From: Neisseriaceae bacterium
GTDB lineage: Bacteria > Pseudomonadota > Gammaproteobacteria > Burkholderiales > UBA11063
DNA: 5,778 nucleotides
Assembly (NCBI GenBank): GCA_947470205.1
Contig: CANISK010000102.1
Location: 1 to 5,778 of the forward strand
Direction: 5' to 3'
The position numbers and the translations under genes were made by a program. This document shows, in pieces, positions 5,756 through 5,778 of the stretch; the first letter of the stretch is position 1; the number at the start of each line of letters is the position of its first letter. The notes beneath the pieces were generated by a model. That model was given only the letters and a program-made list of their open reading frames with translations, was not told where the DNA came from and did not search any database.

Positions 5756-5778
5756 ATAAAAGTGCCAATTTATGTCAT

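Noticed and set aside
1..5778. A novel multi-gene defence, secretion or biosynthetic system; tRNA, rRNA or CRISPR
   Set aside because: Every long frame with coding character is a recognised housekeeping gene. No cloverleaf, rRNA segment or regularly spaced repeat array was seen on either strand.

Overview
This AT-rich window (about one third G+C by eye) carries five intact housekeeping genes: pepA on the + strand, then rsmD, rho, trxA and rpe on the - strand. No mobile-element gene, tRNA, rRNA or CRISPR array is visible. The Rho protein reads like the betaproteobacterial form (residues 62-75 [14 protein letters not shown], then a VKLDKVNG segment), and trxA directly upstream of rho is an order known from betaproteobacteria. 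The low G+C, roomy spacers and palindromic intergenic repeats suggest a host-associated or genome-degrading lineage. That is inference; the species is not identifiable from this window.

Layout. Positions 1-368 are non-coding, with a dispersed-type palindrome (43-86), a 13-bp motif repeated in inverted orientation at the far end (121-133), a nested hairpin (197-231) and a weak promoter candidate before pepA (369-1847). The convergent pepA/rsmD spacer (1848-2105) has a good intrinsic terminator and a cluster of DnaA-box-like sites. rsmD (2106-2678) follows rho (2827-4095), and the gap between them is largely an 87-bp imperfect palindrome. A 409-bp spacer separates rho from trxA (4505-4828); it holds a hairpin behind trxA, a palindrome that could be a terminator or an operator, and a candidate rho promoter. 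trxA lies 34 bp behind rpe (4863-5537), so the two are probably co-transcribed. The right end (5538-5778) is the rpe leader, with three tandem copies of an octamer and the second copy of the 13-bp motif.

Functionally the genes are unrelated core functions: peptide turnover (PepA), 16S rRNA methylation (RsmD), transcription termination (Rho), thiol-disulfide reduction (TrxA) and the pentose phosphate pathway (Rpe). All five keep their catalytic motifs and near-normal lengths, so none looks decayed. I see no new multi-gene system. The points worth a second look are all in the spacers: the DnaA-box cluster, the palindromes, the structured rho upstream region and the octamer repeat.
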